Assembly (NCBI GenBank): GCA_018818505.1
Contig: JAHIRR010000231.1
Span: 1 to 7,365 of the forward strand
Origin: Candidatus Omnitrophota bacterium
Lineage (GTDB): Bacteria; Omnitrophota; Koll11; Gorgyraeales; Gorgyraeaceae
Reading direction: 5' to 3'
DNA length: 7,365 bases
Within the stretch, counting starts at the first letter, position 1; each line of letters begins with the position of its first letter. The position numbers and the translations under genes are program-made. The notes beneath the pieces are model-generated. The model did not search any database and had not been told where the DNA came from. It was given only the letters and a program-made list of their open reading frames with translations. Shown piece after piece: positions 6,511 through 7,365 of the stretch.

Positions 6511-6637
6511 CGCGGAATCTACGCTGAAGCTCAACTTTATCTGGCAAGGCTGGACCTCGGCTTTTTTAAAAGCCGAGGTCCAGCCTTGCCAGATAAAGTT
6601 GAGACGCGGAACTAACGCGGAACTAACGCGGAAGACC
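6511..6637 (+). repeat. 11-bp direct repeat array (cgcggaactaa type) split by a palindrome
   Basis: Units on the left are cgcggaatcta (6511-6521) and cgctgaagctc (6522-6532). Units on the right are cgcggaactaa (6605-6615), an identical copy (6616-6626) and cgcggaagacc (6627-6637). All run in the same direction. The 74-bp palindrome at 6530-6603 sits between the two groups. The array starts 5 nt after the wzi-like stop and ends 36 nt before the next start. Confidence 0.75.
6530..6603. repeat. Perfect 74-bp palindrome (36-nt arms, 2-nt centre)
   Basis: Arms 6530-6565 and 6568-6603 are perfectly complementary around a central TT. The first non-pairing flanking bases are g6529 and a6604. In RNA it would give a very stable hairpin. 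No T-run follows, so it does not look like a simple intrinsic terminator on the plus strand. Immediately outside the arms are acgctgaag (6521-6529) and acgcggaac (6604-6612), 7 of 9 identical, which is target-duplication-like but also explained by the 11-bp array. Confidence 0.95.
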
Positions 6638-6658
6638 GAGTAGGTTCTGCGATTTAAA

Positions 6659-6667
6659 AAGGAGGAG
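6659..6667 (+). promoter_or_regulatory. Strong ribosome binding site of the export gene
   Basis: AAGGAGGAG lies 6 nt before ATG 6674. It fixes the start of a reading frame that has no stop inside the window. It lies 21 nt after the end of the 11-bp repeat array. Confidence 0.85.
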
Positions 6668-6673
6668 TATAAA

Positions 6674-7365
6674 ATGTTCAGAAAATTTGTAAATTTCAAT
6701 TTGATTTTATCGCTTACCTTTCTTTTAACCACTGTTTTACCGACGCAGGCCTTTTCATACGAGACCTCAGGCGAGGATTTTCAGCTTAAATGCGTAGATG
6801 AATCTCTTGATTATAAGCCAGAGACCTATAAAAAGGTCCGCTGTCCTCGTTGTGGCATGGAGTTCTATTATATTGAAGGGAAGGAAGGCCCGCATTCCCA
6901 TTGGGTGCATTACGAGATCTCTGAGAAAAAGGGAAGCGATATCGAGATAGCTGAACAGGATAAGAATGAAGCGGAGAAGCAAAAAGGCATCTTTGATCTT
7001 TCCAAACAAAAAAAAGAGCTTGATGAGCTTAAGGCAAGTCTTTCTATGGCAAAACAAAGAAATGAAAACCTGACCCTTGCCCAGCTCAATATGTTAGAAG
7101 GGCCACAGTATGAACTTCGACAGAAACTCATCTGCCCATACGACGGACATAGTTTTTTTCCGGAAGGTACTGTCATAGAAAACAGAAAATTAATGCGGGA
7201 GTCTTTATTTGAGGAAAAACCATCCAGCATAGAAGAGAGCTTTGCGAAATCCATTCCTTTTGGCGTTTCAAAGGATTTGAAACAGTTTGGCTACGACCTA
7301 TTTTTAATACCTGAGGAACGCGATAAAAAAGAAGAATCCGCGGTTAGACAGGAAGAAGGTCAAGC
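6674..7365 (+). CDS. Probable polysaccharide export (Wza/OPX-type) protein, N-terminal part with CxxC module (3' end outside window)
   Basis: The frame is open for 230 codons to the right edge. Residues 1-26 form a classical signal peptide (MFRK, a hydrophobic core, then PTQA before FS). The mature part has RCPRCGMEF (C57, C60), a His-rich HSHWVH (74-79), a charged probable coiled coil (about 90-135), then ICPYDGHSFFPEG with C154. The CPRC and CPYDG segments resemble zinc-ribbon knuckles, although the second has one Cys. Residues 195-211, with KQFGYDLF, resemble the segment that precedes the Poly_export/SLBB region of Wza-like proteins. That region, with its YxLGPGD motif, would begin just past the window. 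The OPX call is inferred from this motif and from the adjacent Wzi-family gene; the CxxC part has no function I can name. Confidence 0.6.
   Translation, partial: MFRKFVNFNLILSLTFLLTTVLPTQAFSYETSGEDFQLKCVDESLDYKPETYKKVRCPRCGMEFYYIEGKEGPHSHWVHYEISEKKGSDIEIAEQDKNEAEKQKGIFDLSKQKKELDELKASLSMAKQRNENLTLAQLNMLEGPQYELRQKLICPYDGHSFFPEGTVIENRKLMRESLFEEKPSSIEESFAKSIPFGVSKDLKQFGYDLFLIPEERDKKEESAVRQEEGQ

Noticed and set aside
6530..6603. Palindrome as a Rho-independent terminator
   Set aside because: The stem is far longer than usual, the only T-run is at its centre, and no T-run follows the second arm on the plus strand. Transcription may still be affected, but the sequence does not show it.
486..7254. 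Minus-strand open frames opposite the genes
   Set aside because: They lie antisense to clearly conserved plus-strand genes, have no recognisable motifs and lack convincing ribosome binding sites.

Overview
The window is one side of an all-plus-strand polysaccharide (capsule, exopolysaccharide or O-antigen) locus. It has six CDSs plus a recognisable 5'-truncated one at the left edge; the last runs off the right edge. The first five encode nucleotide-sugar enzymes: the C-terminal end of dTDP-glucose 4,6-dehydratase (RfbB), a UDP-HexNAc 6-dehydrogenase of WbpA type, a UDP-hexose/HexNAc 4-epimerase of GalE/WbpP type, GDP-mannose 4,6-dehydratase (Gmd) and UDP-glucuronate decarboxylase (UDP-xylose synthase). 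The last two act at the cell surface: a Wzi-family outer-membrane capsule-assembly protein, and the N-terminus of what looks like a Wza/OPX-type polysaccharide export protein carrying an exported CxxC module. No glycosyltransferase, flippase or polymerase is visible.

The outer-membrane Wzi protein and strong Shine-Dalgarno (SD) sites point to a diderm bacterium. The sequence leans AT-rich. The dispersed 'ataaccaa' inverted repeats and the exact gene variants remind me of uncultured candidate phyla such as Omnitrophota; that assignment is an impression and was not tested.

Layout: rfbB (partial)/wbpA-like overlap by ATGA; spacer with inverted repeat A1 (1641-1789); epimerase 1821-2753; spacer with inverted repeat B (2762-2889); gmd/uxs overlap by ATGA (2909-4806); inverted repeat A2 (4819-4973), which runs into the wzi-like gene (4856-6505); spacer with an 11-bp direct array interrupted by a perfect 36-bp-arm palindrome (6511-6637); export gene from 6674 to the edge.

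The most unusual content is between the genes. Every junction that is not a 4-bp overlap holds a long inverted repeat starting 5-20 nt after the upstream stop codon. The arms are built from short units of about 7, 10 or 11 bp. Two of the four are copies of one family with 68-nt arms. The second copy supplies the start codon and most of the predicted signal peptide of the Wzi-family protein, while the first copy carries ATA and TGA at the corresponding positions. A further 7-bp tandem (gggacaa x3) lies in frame inside the epimerase gene.

Together the genes would make activated sugars (6-deoxyhexose precursors, acetamido-uronic acid, epimerised HexNAc/hexose, UDP-xylose) for a heteropolysaccharide exported and anchored at the outer membrane.
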